Part shown: piece after piece, positions 40,538 to 49,100 of the stretch | Numbering within the stretch: position 1 is the stretch's first letter | How the letters are laid out: every line of letters begins with the position of its first letter | DNA from: Bacillota bacterium | Lineage (GTDB): Bacteria > Bacillota > Sulfobacillia > DUSP01 > JBFMCS01 | Assembly: GCA_040754315.1 (NCBI GenBank) | Contig: JBFMCS010000059.1 | Coordinates: 1 to 64,000, forward strand | Direction of reading: 5' to 3' | Length of the DNA stretch: 64,000 nucleotides | The notes under the pieces: generated by a model | The model's database searches: none | What the model was told of the DNA's origin: nothing | The model's input: only the letters and a program-made list of their open reading frames with translations | Position numbers and translations under genes: made by a program

Positions 40538-41446
40538 TCAGGTTATCTTCTCGCCCGATGGTTCTCCCCGGCACCATGAGCAGCCATCACAGAGTTCCAG
40601 CCGTTTCCCGAAAACACCCTTCAGGGTCTCCGTCCCCATCCGGGAGAGGGAATGCCCTCCCCTGTGGATCACCACCCGGGCAGGAGCCAGGGTCACCAGG
40701 GAGCTAATGAGCACATCCTCGCACTCGATACCCTCACCCACCAGGTCCCGGGCGCAGTGGCTCAGGAATTCGTCCTCGATAGTCCGCCCGTTCTGGTCCC
40801 GCATGCGAAAGTTTCCCCCCGGGCGCAGGAAGACGTGGATCCGCTCCGCCTTGGGTTCCTGGAGGCCAGCAAAGTGCCTCAGGAGCTTGATGAACTCCTG
40901 GTACTCCCTATCCAGGAGGTACTCGTCTACAGCCTGGTCCACTACCTCTTCCAGTTCTTCCAGGTAGTCCTTGAGCCGGAACGTTACAAACCCGTCCAGG
41001 ATGAGCACATCGTTAAGGTCCAGGTACTCAAGGAGCTTGTTCAGGACCTTGGCTTTACGCGTAATCCGCCAGATGATGCCCCTGCTGCCGGAGGTGTCCT
41101 CAAGGCTATCCTCTACATTGCCGAACACCGCATCCTGCTCCTCAGGACTAAGGTGCTGGTAGTTCTGGCGGATGATCTTTCGTACCAGCATGCCCTCCCA
41201 ATCCTCGATGATGAGATCCGAGAGGGCATTCGCCACGTAGTGCCGGCACAACATGACAATGTCCCTGGTGGAGAGCAACGCCGGGTTCTGCCGTTCCACG
41301 TTGCACCCCAGGAACGTGAGGTATCCCCTGCTGGTCTCAATGATATCTATGTTGAAGCCTTCTCGCTCAAGGCCCTTGAGCTCACCGTCGAGACGGCGCC
41401 GTACCTGATCGATATGCCTAGAGGCGGCAATGGAAAGCAATGCCAT
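40538..41446 (-). CDS. ytxC: Putative sporulation protein YtxC
   Basis: Member of the YtxC family, found in endospore formers next to thrS and of unknown biochemical role. The 302 residues are soluble and charged. Landmarks are IDIIETSRGYLTFLGCNV, SDLIIEDWEGMLVRKIIRQNY, VFGNVEDSLED, and the long DGFVTFRLKDYLEELEEVVDQAVDEYLLDREYQEFIKLLRHF helix segment typical of the family. It ends in CDGCSWCRGEPSGEKIT, a short Cys-rich tail. ATG with GGGAGGGGAG upstream. Supports a spore-forming host. Confidence 0.88.
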   Translation of the reverse strand: MALLSIAASRHIDQVRRRLDGELKGLEREGFNIDIIETSRGYLTFLGCNVERQNPALLSTRDIVMLCRHYVANALSDLIIEDWEGMLVRKIIRQNYQHLSPEEQDAVFGNVEDSLEDTSGSRGIIWRITRKAKVLNKLLEYLDLNDVLILDGFVTFRLKDYLEELEEVVDQAVDEYLLDREYQEFIKLLRHFAGLQEPKAERIHVFLRPGGNFRMRDQNGRTIEDEFLSHCARDLVGEGIECEDVLISSLVTLAPARVVIHRGGHSLSRMGTETLKGVFGKRLELCDGCSWCRGEPSGEKIT

Positions 41447-41580
41447 TTACTCCCCTCCCAAGCCATCCAACACTGCTGTACTATTATATGTGCGGCCAGA
41501 TTTTTGTATACAGTAGCTAGAAGGCTCCACTGGGACAGAACGCCAGCATAGAAGCCCAATATCCAGTGGTCAAGCCTTCC

Positions 41581-41609
41581 TTTACTCCAAAACCCTTCTA
41601 TGCTATAAT
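41581..41609 (+). promoter_or_regulatory. Promoter of the tRNA cluster
   Basis: TTTACT (41581-41586), 17 bases, TATAAT (41604-41609) with extended TGC (TGCTATAAT), 49 bases before the first tRNA. The rest of 41447-41580 shows only a weak TATAAT-like element for ytxC on the minus strand. Confidence 0.7.
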
Positions 41610-41658
41610 CAATAAGCGCGGTGCGGCGCGGCTTGCTTTCGATGTGAAACAAGCCCAA

Positions 41659-41733
41659 GGGCGAATAGCTCAGCGGGAGAGCGCCTGCCTTACAAGCAGG
41701 AGGTCACAGGTTCAAGCCCTGTTTCGCCCACCA
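41659..41733 (+). tRNA. tRNA-Val (UAC)
   Basis: Acceptor GGGCGAA pairs with TTCGCCC; anticodon arm CCTGC-CTTACAA-GCAGG gives UAC; T-loop GGTTCAAGCC; encoded ACCA end. Confidence 0.96.
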
Positions 41734-41758
41734 TCAGAGTTCAAGGCTCCTTTTAACC

Positions 41759-41835
41759 GGAGGCGTGGTGTAGAGGCCTAACATGACAGACTGTCGATCT
41801 GTAGATCGCGGGTTCGAATCCCGTCGCCTCCGCCA
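41759..41835 (+). tRNA. tRNA-Asp (GUC)
   Basis: Acceptor GGAGGCG pairs with CGCCTCC; anticodon arm ACAGA-CTGTCGA-TCTGT gives GUC; encoded GCCA end. Confidence 0.96.
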
Positions 41836-41894
41836 TTAGGTTGTGTGCGAGGGCAGGAGGAACACTCAAGGCCGTCGCAGAAGATACTGGGTGC

Positions 41895-41970
<76 letters not shown>

Positions 41971-41979
41971 AGAAATCGT

Positions 41980-42054
41980 GCGGAAGTGGCTCAGCGGTAG
42001 AGCATCGCCTTGCCAAGGCGAGGGGCGCGGGTTCAAATCCCGTCTTCCGCTCCA
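41980..42054 (+). tRNA. tRNA-Gly (GCC)
   Basis: Acceptor GCGGAAG pairs with CTTCCGC; anticodon arm TCGCC-TTGCCAA-GGCGA gives GCC; encoded TCCA end. Confidence 0.96.
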
Positions 42055-42085
42055 TTTTTCCAGGCCGGCGAGAGCCGGCTCCCGA

Positions 42086-42159
42086 GGCGACGTAGCCAAG
42101 CGGTAAGGCAGAGGACTGCAAATCCTTTATCCCCGGTTCGAATCCGGGCGTCGCCTCCA
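42086..42159 (+). tRNA. tRNA-Cys (GCA)
   Basis: Acceptor GGCGACG pairs with CGTCGCC; anticodon loop CTGCAAA gives GCA; encoded TCCA end. Confidence 0.96.
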
Positions 42160-42168
42160 GGAAGTTTC

Positions 42169-42245
42169 GGGCGGCTAGCTCAGCTGGTCAGAGTGCCTGC
42201 TCGACAAGCAGGAGGTCACTGGTTCGACCCCAGTGCCGCCCACCA
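42169..42245 (+). tRNA. tRNA-Val (GAC) with C at position 33
   Basis: Acceptor GGGCGGC pairs with GCCGCCC; anticodon arm CCTGC-TCGACAA-GCAGG gives GAC. The base before the anticodon (position 33), almost universally U, is C here. All other arms are normal and the ACCA end is encoded. Confidence 0.93.
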
Positions 42246-42252
42246 CCTGCGA

Positions 42253-42279
42253 GGGAAGTCCGGGAGGGCTTCCCTTTCT
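42253..42279 (+). terminator. Terminator of the tRNA operon
   Basis: GGGAAGTCC ... GGGCTTCCC followed by TTTCT, eight bases after the last tRNA. Confidence 0.7.
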
Positions 42280-42296
42280 ACATGCCAGGATCTTAT

Positions 42297-42322
42297 GAGG
42301 GGAGGGCCGGAGCCCTCCCCTC
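42297..42322. terminator. Strong stem between tRNA operon and convergent CAP gene
   Basis: GAGGGGAGGGC, loop CGGA, GCCCTCCCCTC: an 11-bp perfect stem without a T run, probably a back-to-back transcription barrier. Confidence 0.5.
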
Positions 42323-42345
42323 GCTTGATACCTGGACCATCCTGC

Positions 42346-43065
42346 TTATTGTCCAATGAACATCTGGGTGAACATCATCCCACAGGAACCACCCTTGACT
42401 ATCCCTATTCCAACGTGCGTAAAGGCGGGGTTGAGGATATTCGCCCTGTGCCCGGGGCTGTTCATCAAGGCCGTATGTGCCCGGGTTGTGCTGGGCGCAC
42501 AGGCGATGTTTTCCCCGGCAGTCCTGTACCGGACCCCTGCGGCCTTCATCATGTCAAAAGGGGACCCGTACGTGGGGGAAGTGTGGGAGAAGTAGTTCTT
42601 GTTCACCATATCCTGGCTCTTCTGCCGGGCCAGCTGCGTGAGCTTGGTGTCCGCCACAAGGGGGGCTAGCCCCTGCTTGGCTCTCTCCTGGTTTACTTGG
42701 GAGAGCATCAAGGCCTCCTCCTGGGACAGGAACGCCGGTCTAGACCCGGTTGACGGCTCCTGCGGCTCAGGCTCAGGACTCGGCCTTGGGGGCGCTTGCG
42801 GTTCAGGAGCAGGCGCCGGTACTGGCGCTGGCGCCTTGGGGGAGCTGGGGACAGTGATGACCACCCTGTAGGTGTTTCCGTACCGGTACAGGGTGGTGAG
42901 TCTCCCCGAGCCAGGGGAAATCGGGGTGAGACGATATGTAACCTTCCCGTTGAAGTAGGTGAGCTTACCGCTGGAGCAAGGAGTGGCAGCCATGGATACC
43001 GCGGAAATGCTCAGCAGCAAGGTTAGCACCATGGCGACCACCAATGCCATCTTTCTCCTGTTCAT
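42346..43065 (-). CDS. Secreted CAP-domain (SCP/YkwD-like) protein
   Basis: Exported protein of the CAP superfamily, common in spore formers; function usually unknown. Signal peptide residues 1-27 (KMALVVAMVLTLLLSISAVSMAA, cut near ATP). A short beta-rich segment with LTYFNGKVTYRL follows, then a Pro/Glu linker (about 75-105). The CAP domain runs from about 115 with LSQVNQERAKQGLAPLVAD, ARQKSQDMVNKNYFSHTSPTYGSPFDMM, AGENIA and SPGHRANILNPAFTHVGIG; the catalytic-like His/Glu set is present. Upstream 43066-43260 contains no gene. Confidence 0.9.
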   Translation of the reverse strand: MNRRKMALVVAMVLTLLLSISAVSMAATPCSSGKLTYFNGKVTYRLTPISPGSGRLTTLYRYGNTYRVVITVPSSPKAPAPVPAPAPEPQAPPRPSPEPEPQEPSTGSRPAFLSQEEALMLSQVNQERAKQGLAPLVADTKLTQLARQKSQDMVNKNYFSHTSPTYGSPFDMMKAAGVRYRTAGENIACAPSTTRAHTALMNSPGHRANILNPAFTHVGIGIVKGGSCGMMFTQMFIGQ

Positions 43066-43260
43066 ATCAACCCTCCTTTCGCTTGATTTCGGGCAACGCC
43101 CGTTCTACAAGTATAGGTGGGGACCCCGCATTACGGCAAACCCGTGCAATCTTTCCTGCCAGGGATAATACCGGTTGCGCCCCCTTTTTATGTTAACTCG
43201 GGCCAGTCTCATCCAATCCCTTGCTCCCCCTTCCATATCCTGAACCATGTAACCAAATGG

Positions 43261-43281
43261 AAAAGCCCCCGCTCGGGGGGC
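43261..43281 (-). terminator. Terminator of the amidohydrolase operon
   Basis: Minus-strand GCCCCCCGAGCGGGGGC followed by TTTT (plus 43264-43261), 12 bases after the small ORF's stop. Confidence 0.8.
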
Positions 43282-43292
43282 CCAATATGACC

Positions 43293-43472
43293 CTATTTAG
43301 GGCTCTCCTCTGTAATCTCCTCAAGGTACCTGCCGCGCCTGCGCTGCTCGTCTGGGTCCAGCCACCCGAACCTCACCGGGATCTCCACGAAGGTAGCCTC
43401 CTCAGCAGTATTGTAGAGCAGGTCTTCATGGATGCCCTCTTCCGGCAAGGACCACACCCCCTTCCAACCCAT
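43293..43472 (-). CDS. Small conserved-looking protein coupled to the amidohydrolase
   Basis: A 59-residue ORF starting MGWKGVWSLPEEGIHEDLLY and ending YLEEITEESPK. Its ATG (43472) is one base after the TGA of the amidohydrolase (TGAAATG), and a terminator follows its stop, so it is the last gene of that transcription unit. The stretch TFVEIPVRFGWLDPDEQRRRGRY is acidic-basic and soluble. No family recognised. Translation by coupling or reinitiation is inferred; no separate ribosome-binding site. Confidence 0.55.
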   Translation of the reverse strand: MGWKGVWSLPEEGIHEDLLYNTAEEATFVEIPVRFGWLDPDEQRRRGRYLEEITEESPK

Positions 43473-43473
43473 T

Positions 43474-44784
43474 TCACCCAATGTATCTCTCCCACTCCCC
43501 GGCATACCCCTGCCTGGCAATCCTCGCTCTAAAGGCCCCCAGAATAGCCCTGGCCCTGCCCCCCCGGGGATGGAGGAGATCCAGTACCGTCATGGCCATT
43601 ATCTTCGCCGGGATTATGTAGGCCATTTCTTCGTCAACGATCCTGAAGTCACGGGTATGCGCCTGCCCCGTTGTGCCGCCTACCATGGGGTGAATGCCCG
43701 GCATAATGTGCGTGACATCCCCCATGTCTGTTGATCCCATCATGACCGAGCCCGGCGTGACGGCATCATGGCCCAGGATGGCCCGGGCGTTCTCCATGAA
43801 TACCCGGTTGAGCTCGGCATCGGGTTCCAGGGGCAAGTAACCTGGCATGTTGTCAATGTGGACAGAAGCCCCCACAGCATAGGCACCAGCCTGGAGCGCC
43901 CGGTCTACCTTGGCTGAGGCCTCCGCGACGGCCTCCATGGTGTTGCCGCGAACGTATGTCTCCATCCTGACGTCCGAGGGGACTATGTTGACCAGATCCC
44001 CCCCCTTTGTGAGCACAGGGTGTACCCTTATGTTGTCCCAGTCACGAAAGGTCTCTCGCTGCACGTGTATACCCATGAGCCCCAGCATGGCCGCATTGAG
44101 AGCGTTGATGCCTCTGTGCGGGTTGGACCCGGCGTGTGCCTCCCGCCCGGTGTACCGTATCATCTTTCCTATGAAGCCGTTGCTCGCGCTGCACAGCCTC
44201 ACCCTGCGCTCAGGCACGTCCGAGTCAAGGTGAAACATCATTGCCATGTCCACATCATCAAGGTGCCCCCGGTGTATCATCTCCTGTTTTCCCCCGAAGA
44301 AGGCGATCCGGCCCCGCCTCCTGAGGTGAGCCCTGGCCTCCATCTCCACGTACTCCTCGGCCGGGACCGCCATGAACCTAACCGAGCCATCCAGATGGGA
44401 TATCGCCCCAGACTCGATAAGGCCCATGGCCACCCCCGCCATGGCGGCAACCTGTGCGTTGTGCCCACAGGCGTGAACTGCCCCGGTGTCAGCGTGGGCA
44501 CCTGGATGGGCATGGCACACCACAGCATCCATTTCGCCGAAAACGCCCACGCAGGGCCTGGAAGCCAGGCCGGGGGCGATGGCCTTCACCCCCGTAATGG
44601 CCAGGCCCTCTTGGACCTCCAGCCCCAGGCCCCGGAGCACCCCCGCCGCCATGGCCGCCGTGTCGTGCTCCCGGTACCCCATTTCAGGCATCTGGAAAAC
44701 GCGGTTCCCCAGGGCCAGGATGTCACTGGCCCTGGCGTCTATAGCATCCATGACAGCTGCCTTCATCTCGATCAACGTCTCCAT
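43474..44784 (-). CDS. M20-family amidohydrolase
   Basis: Zinc-dependent deacylase/aminoacylase of the M20 peptidase fold, related to AbgA/AbgB and hippurate hydrolases. Metal-site motifs: GEMDAVVCHAHPG, VHACGHNAQVAAM, VPAEEYVEM and HLDSD, with the C-terminal His in GGTTGQAHTRDF. The lid/dimer domain GREAHAGSNPHRGINALNA is in the middle. The frame starts at 44820, but ATG 44784 (METLIEM) has AGGAGG five bases upstream. It is transcribed divergently from a DDAH-fold enzyme, so both may act on one amidino/amide substrate. Confidence 0.9.
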   Translation of the reverse strand: METLIEMKAAVMDAIDARASDILALGNRVFQMPEMGYREHDTAAMAAGVLRGLGLEVQEGLAITGVKAIAPGLASRPCVGVFGEMDAVVCHAHPGAHADTGAVHACGHNAQVAAMAGVAMGLIESGAISHLDGSVRFMAVPAEEYVEMEARAHLRRRGRIAFFGGKQEMIHRGHLDDVDMAMMFHLDSDVPERRVRLCSASNGFIGKMIRYTGREAHAGSNPHRGINALNAAMLGLMGIHVQRETFRDWDNIRVHPVLTKGGDLVNIVPSDVRMETYVRGNTMEAVAEASAKVDRALQAGAYAVGASVHIDNMPGYLPLEPDAELNRVFMENARAILGHDAVTPGSVMMGSTDMGDVTHIMPGIHPMVGGTTGQAHTRDFRIVDEEMAYIIPAKIMAMTVLDLLHPRGGRARAILGAFRARIARQGYAGEWERYIG

Positions 44785-44907
44785 GGCGTCCTCCTGGGGC
44801 CCCTTCCGGGGATCTGGCATGTTTCTGTAGCCTCTTCTCCATACTGCCCCAAACCCCTCTTCACCACCAGGTGCTTTGGCAAATCTGGGCCATCACCCTT
44901 CCGTCCC

Positions 44908-44929
44908 GAGCATGTTTCATGTTATGCTC
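44908..44929. promoter_or_regulatory. Inverted repeat between the divergent genes
   Basis: GAGCAT, ten-base spacer, ATGCTC in the 190-base space between the M20 gene and the DDAH-like gene. Size and position suit a shared operator. Unverified. Confidence 0.35.
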
Positions 44930-44974
44930 GATCCATGCCCAGAGCCCACTACAGGAAGGGAGGCCGTGGAAGTG

Positions 44975-45844
44975 ATGCAAACCTATGGTGTGTCTGATGA
45001 ATGCTCGCCGCTGAAGAAGGTGCTGGTTAGAAGACCCGGAGTGGAGTTCTCTAACATGGAGCAATACAAACTCTGGGGCTACCCAGGCAGGCCTGACCTT
45101 GAGGCGGCTCAGGCGGAGCATGACGCCTTCACCAGCATCCTCCGGAGCGAGGGTGCCGAGGTCATAGACCAGGATGAGGTCCACCCTGAGAAGCGGGAAC
45201 CCCTCTTTACACATGATGCCTCAATAATGACCCCGAGAGGAGCCATCATGTGCCGGTCAGGTAATCCTTTGAGGCAAGGAGAGGAGGAGTACACTGCCCG
45301 GGCTATGGCCAAGCTCAGCATTCCCATACTCTTCTCGGTCCACGGCGATGCCACGGTGGACGGCGGGGACACCCTGTGGCTTGACCCCGACACCTTTCTC
45401 ATCGGTCATTCCTACAGGACAAACCACGAGGCCTACCGCCAGATCAAGGCTGTCATGGAAGGGTTCGTCACCAGGGATGTCATCCAGATCCACCTCCCTC
45501 ACTACCTGGGTGCAGGACATGTTCTCCACCTGATGTCAGTTATTTCCCCAGTGGACCGTGACCTGGCAGTGGTTTACCCGAGGCTCGCCCCTATCCAACT
45601 CCTGGAGCTCTTCGAGGCTCGCGGCATAGACACGGTAACCGTACCGGATGAGGAATTTGACAGCCTGGGGCCAAACGTCCTGGCCATCTCCCCCAGGAAC
45701 GTGGTGCTTCACTCTGGGAACCCCGTGACGAAGGCTCGCCTCATCAAGCACGGGTGCCGGGTGCACGAGTACACGGGCCAGCAAATCTCAGTCACGGCTA
45801 CGGGAGGCCCTACCTGCCTCACTCGCCCTCTCCTTCGCTCCTAA
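44975..45844 (+). CDS. DDAH/arginine deiminase-fold amidinohydrolase
   Basis: Member of the guanidino-group-modifying superfamily (dimethylarginine dimethylaminohydrolase, arginine deiminase). The active-site set is visible: acidic motif in HGDATVDGGDTLWLD, His in LPHYLGAGHVLHLMSVI, and catalytic Cys near the C-terminus in TATGGPTCLTRPLL. About 289 residues, DDAH-like in size. The start is ATG 44975 or GTG 44972; GGAAGGGAGG at 44954-44963 favours this pair over the frame's first ATG at 44876. A clear terminator follows. Together with the ureohydrolase at 30812 it hints at use of guanidino compounds; the substrate is not known. Confidence 0.87.
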   Translation: MQTYGVSDECSPLKKVLVRRPGVEFSNMEQYKLWGYPGRPDLEAAQAEHDAFTSILRSEGAEVIDQDEVHPEKREPLFTHDASIMTPRGAIMCRSGNPLRQGEEEYTARAMAKLSIPILFSVHGDATVDGGDTLWLDPDTFLIGHSYRTNHEAYRQIKAVMEGFVTRDVIQIHLPHYLGAGHVLHLMSVISPVDRDLAVVYPRLAPIQLLELFEARGIDTVTVPDEEFDSLGPNVLAISPRNVVLHSGNPVTKARLIKHGCRVHEYTGQQISVTATGGPTCLTRPLLRS

Positions 45845-45863
45845 CCGGGCCTAGACACGCTCC

Positions 45864-45889
45864 GGCCCCGCCTCAGGGCGGGGCCTTCT
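45864..45889 (+). terminator. Terminator of the DDAH-like gene
   Basis: GGCCCCGCC, loop TCAG, GGCGGGGCC, then TTCT. Confidence 0.85.
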
Positions 45890-45956
45890 AGGTTGCCTGC
45901 GGCGAACCCTGTGAAACCCAGGGGGAAGGGATATTCTTTCCCACTTTTAACTTTTT

Positions 45957-45973
45957 TGTCGAAAGATGTCGAT
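45957..45973 (+). promoter_or_regulatory. Tandem Spo0A-box-like sites
   Basis: TGTCGAA (45957-45963, perfect 0A box) and TGTCGAT (45967-45973, one mismatch), ten bases apart, about 205 bases upstream of the signalling protein gene. Confidence 0.5.
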
Positions 45974-46113
45974 ATGCTCCTACAGGTGACGGGCCCTTTC
46001 TTACATGTACTGGGTATCTAGGGAAAACTAAAAATATGATGAAATACACGATTAAGAGCAGGAAAAAACTGCCTATAAGGAGAATAGACTCTGGCAATTC
46101 GAGATACGGTTTT

Positions 46114-46120
46114 TTCGACA
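46114..46120 (-). promoter_or_regulatory. Spo0A-box-like site
   Basis: TTCGACA, the complement of a perfect TGTCGAA box, 56 bases before the start codon at 46176 and therefore close to any promoter. The rest of 45890-46175 is AT-richer than its surroundings and holds no gene. Confidence 0.45.
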
Positions 46121-46175
46121 AGGTTTGCGGTGGAGGGGACCAGAACAAGATTGTAGGCATTAGGGGGTAGAGTCT

Positions 46176-49100
46176 ATGGGGTCGGACCCTGGACCTGGAA
46201 ACAAGTGCCATAACGGCTCGTGGCTTGCTCAGCAAAACCTGGCACAAGACCGCTTCCTTTCCACCGTCATCAACGCCATCCCCTTTCCCTTCTTGGTCCT
46301 GAACGTCGATCACAGTGTCGCCCTGGCCAACGAGAGCACCATGAAGGTCTGCGGCGGGGCTGGAGAGGGTGAGTTGTTCTGTTACCAGCTCACCCACCAC
46401 AGGGACACACCTTGTTCAGAATCTGATCATCCCTGCCCGCTGAGAGAGGTCGCCAGGACGGGCAAGTCAGTAGTTGTGGAGCACAAGCACATGGACAAAA
46501 ACGGTGACGCCGTGTACGTTGAGGTCCACGGCGTTCCCGTTTTCGACGATAACGGCAAGTTGTCCTACATGATCGAAATGGCCCTGGACATCACGGCCAA
46601 GAGACTTGCCGAGCAGGCCATCGCCTATGAAAAGGAAAGACTGGCGGTGACCCTGGCCAGCATAGGCGATGGCGTCATAGTGGTGGACACCAGTGAGCGG
46701 GTAGTCCTCTTGAACGCCGTGGCGGAGGCTCTCACAGGCTGGTCCCAGGAGGAAGCCGTAGAGCGGCCTGTGAATGAGGTATTCAGGATCCACAACGAGA
46801 AGACCCTCCGGCCAGTGGAGAGCCCCATCACCAGGGTGTTCAAGGAGGGCCGCATTGTAGGACTGGCAAACCACACCGCCCTCGTGGCCAAGGATGGCAC
46901 GGTGCGCTCCATAGCTGACAGCGCCTCCCCCATCCGGGACACCGACGGCACCATAACCGGCGTTATCATGGTGTTTCGCGATGTCACCCGGGAGCGTGAG
47001 AGGGAAGCGGCGCTGGAGGCCAGCGAAGCCCTCTTCCGCCTCCTGGCGGAGAACGCCAGTGACGTGATCTACCGGTTTCGACTGAAGCCTGACCAGGGGT
47101 TCGAGTATGTGAGCCCCGCTGCCAAGACCGTCACCGGCCATGAACCAGGGGATTATTATCGTGACCCCTCCGTGTGGAAGGCACTCCTGCCCGAGGCCAT
47201 AACCTGCCCTGAGAACCTGGGGAAAATGGACTTTGGGGGCACCATCGTCATGTCTTGCCAGCAGGAGCACGGCACCCGGTGGATGGAGCAACACCTCCAC
47301 CCTATCTACGACAGCCAGGGCCACTTGGTGGCGGTGGAGGGCATAGCCCGGGACGTCACCGAGCGCAAGATGATGGAGGAAGAACTGAGCCTCAAGCACC
47401 AGCAGCTGGTATCGATCTTCGACAGCATAGACGAGATCGTTTACGTGGTGGACCCGGATACCTATGAGATACTCTACGCGAACCAAGCCGCCAAGGCGGC
47501 CATGGGAGGAGTCGCCAGCCAGGTATGCTACAGGGCCCTGCAGCAAGGGGACAGCCCCTGCTCCTTCTGCACCAATCACATTATCTTTGGCGAGAAGCTG
47601 GGGCAGCCCCACGTGTGGGAGTTCCACAACTCGCTCAATGGGCGCTGGTACCGCTGCATAGACAGGGCCATCCCCTGGCCCACCGGCAAGATGGTGCGTT
47701 ATGAGATGGCAATTGATATCAGCGACCGCAAGAAGGCGGAAATGGACCTGGCCTTCAGGTACAAGTTTGAGAACCTCATCGCCGGAATATCCACAGAGCT
47801 CATAAGCCTTCCAGCGGAGCGCATGGACGAGTACATCACCAGGGCCCTGGAGCGGATCGGGGAATTCCTCGAGGTTGACAGGGCATACGTCCTGCTGTTT
47901 TCGGAGGCAGGCACCAGGATGGACAGCGCCTACGAGTGGTGCCGGGAGGGAATCCCGTCCCAGAGGGAGGAGTTAAGGGGGACTTTCGTGGACTCCCTTC
48001 CGTGGTTTTGCCAGAGGATCATGTCCAATGAGACCATAGTGGTGCCCATGGTGGAGGGCATGCCCGGAGAGGCCAGGATTGAGAAGGAGCGCTGGATGTC
48101 CCAGGGCATCTACTCAATCATAGTGGTCCCCATGGTGTGCGGGGGAACCCTGGCAGGTTTCGCCGGATTTGAATGGATAAGGGCACCCAACCCGTGGCTG
48201 TCGGAGAACTCCGGGCTTCTCAGGGTGGTTGGGGAGCTCATCTCCAACACCCTTCAGCGGAAGCGAGCAGAGGAATCGGTAAGACACCTAACCTTCCACG
48301 ATGCCGTCACGGGATTGCACAACAGGGCCCACTTCGAAGAGGCGATGCAGAGGCTCCAGGAGAGCGGTGAGTACCCGGTAACGCTGGTGAGCACTGACAT
48401 AGACGGGCTCAAACTGGTCAATGACACCATGGGCCACCTGAAGGGCGACGAAATGCTCAGGACCCTGGCTGACCTCCTCAAGAAGTGCTTCCGGGATACG
48501 GATGTGGTGGCGCGCATGGGAGGGGACGAGTTCGCGGTGATACTGCCCCGGACTACTGAGATAATAGCCGAGACGCTCTGCGCCCGCCTGGAAGAAGCCT
48601 GCCGCTCCTACAGCGAAGCCCACCCCGAACTGCCCATCAGCATCTCCCTGGGGATGGCCACTACCTACAACCCTTCCGCCCCGCTGGAGGAGGTCTTCAA
48701 CCTGGCGGACAGGAACATGTACCGGGACAAGATGCACCGTACCACCAGCGCCTCCCATGGCATGGTGAAGGCCCTCCGCGCGATCCTGGCCACCCGGGTC
48801 TACGCCAGTGAAGGCCACCTGGAACGGGTGTCAGATCTGTGCTCTCGTGTGGGACAGTCGCTGAGCCTGCCCATAAGGATCATGTCTAACCTAGCTCTCC
48901 TGGCGGAGGTGCACGACCTGGGAAAGATAGGCGTGCGTGACCAGAGCCTCTTCCAAAAGGACCACCTCACCGAGGATGAGATGGAAGAGATCCGCCAGCA
49001 CCCGGTAATAGGCTACCGCATAGCCCGGAACTCACCGGAGCTCTGCCACATAGCTGACCTCATCCTCCACCACCACGAGTGGTGGGATGGCAGCGGTTAT

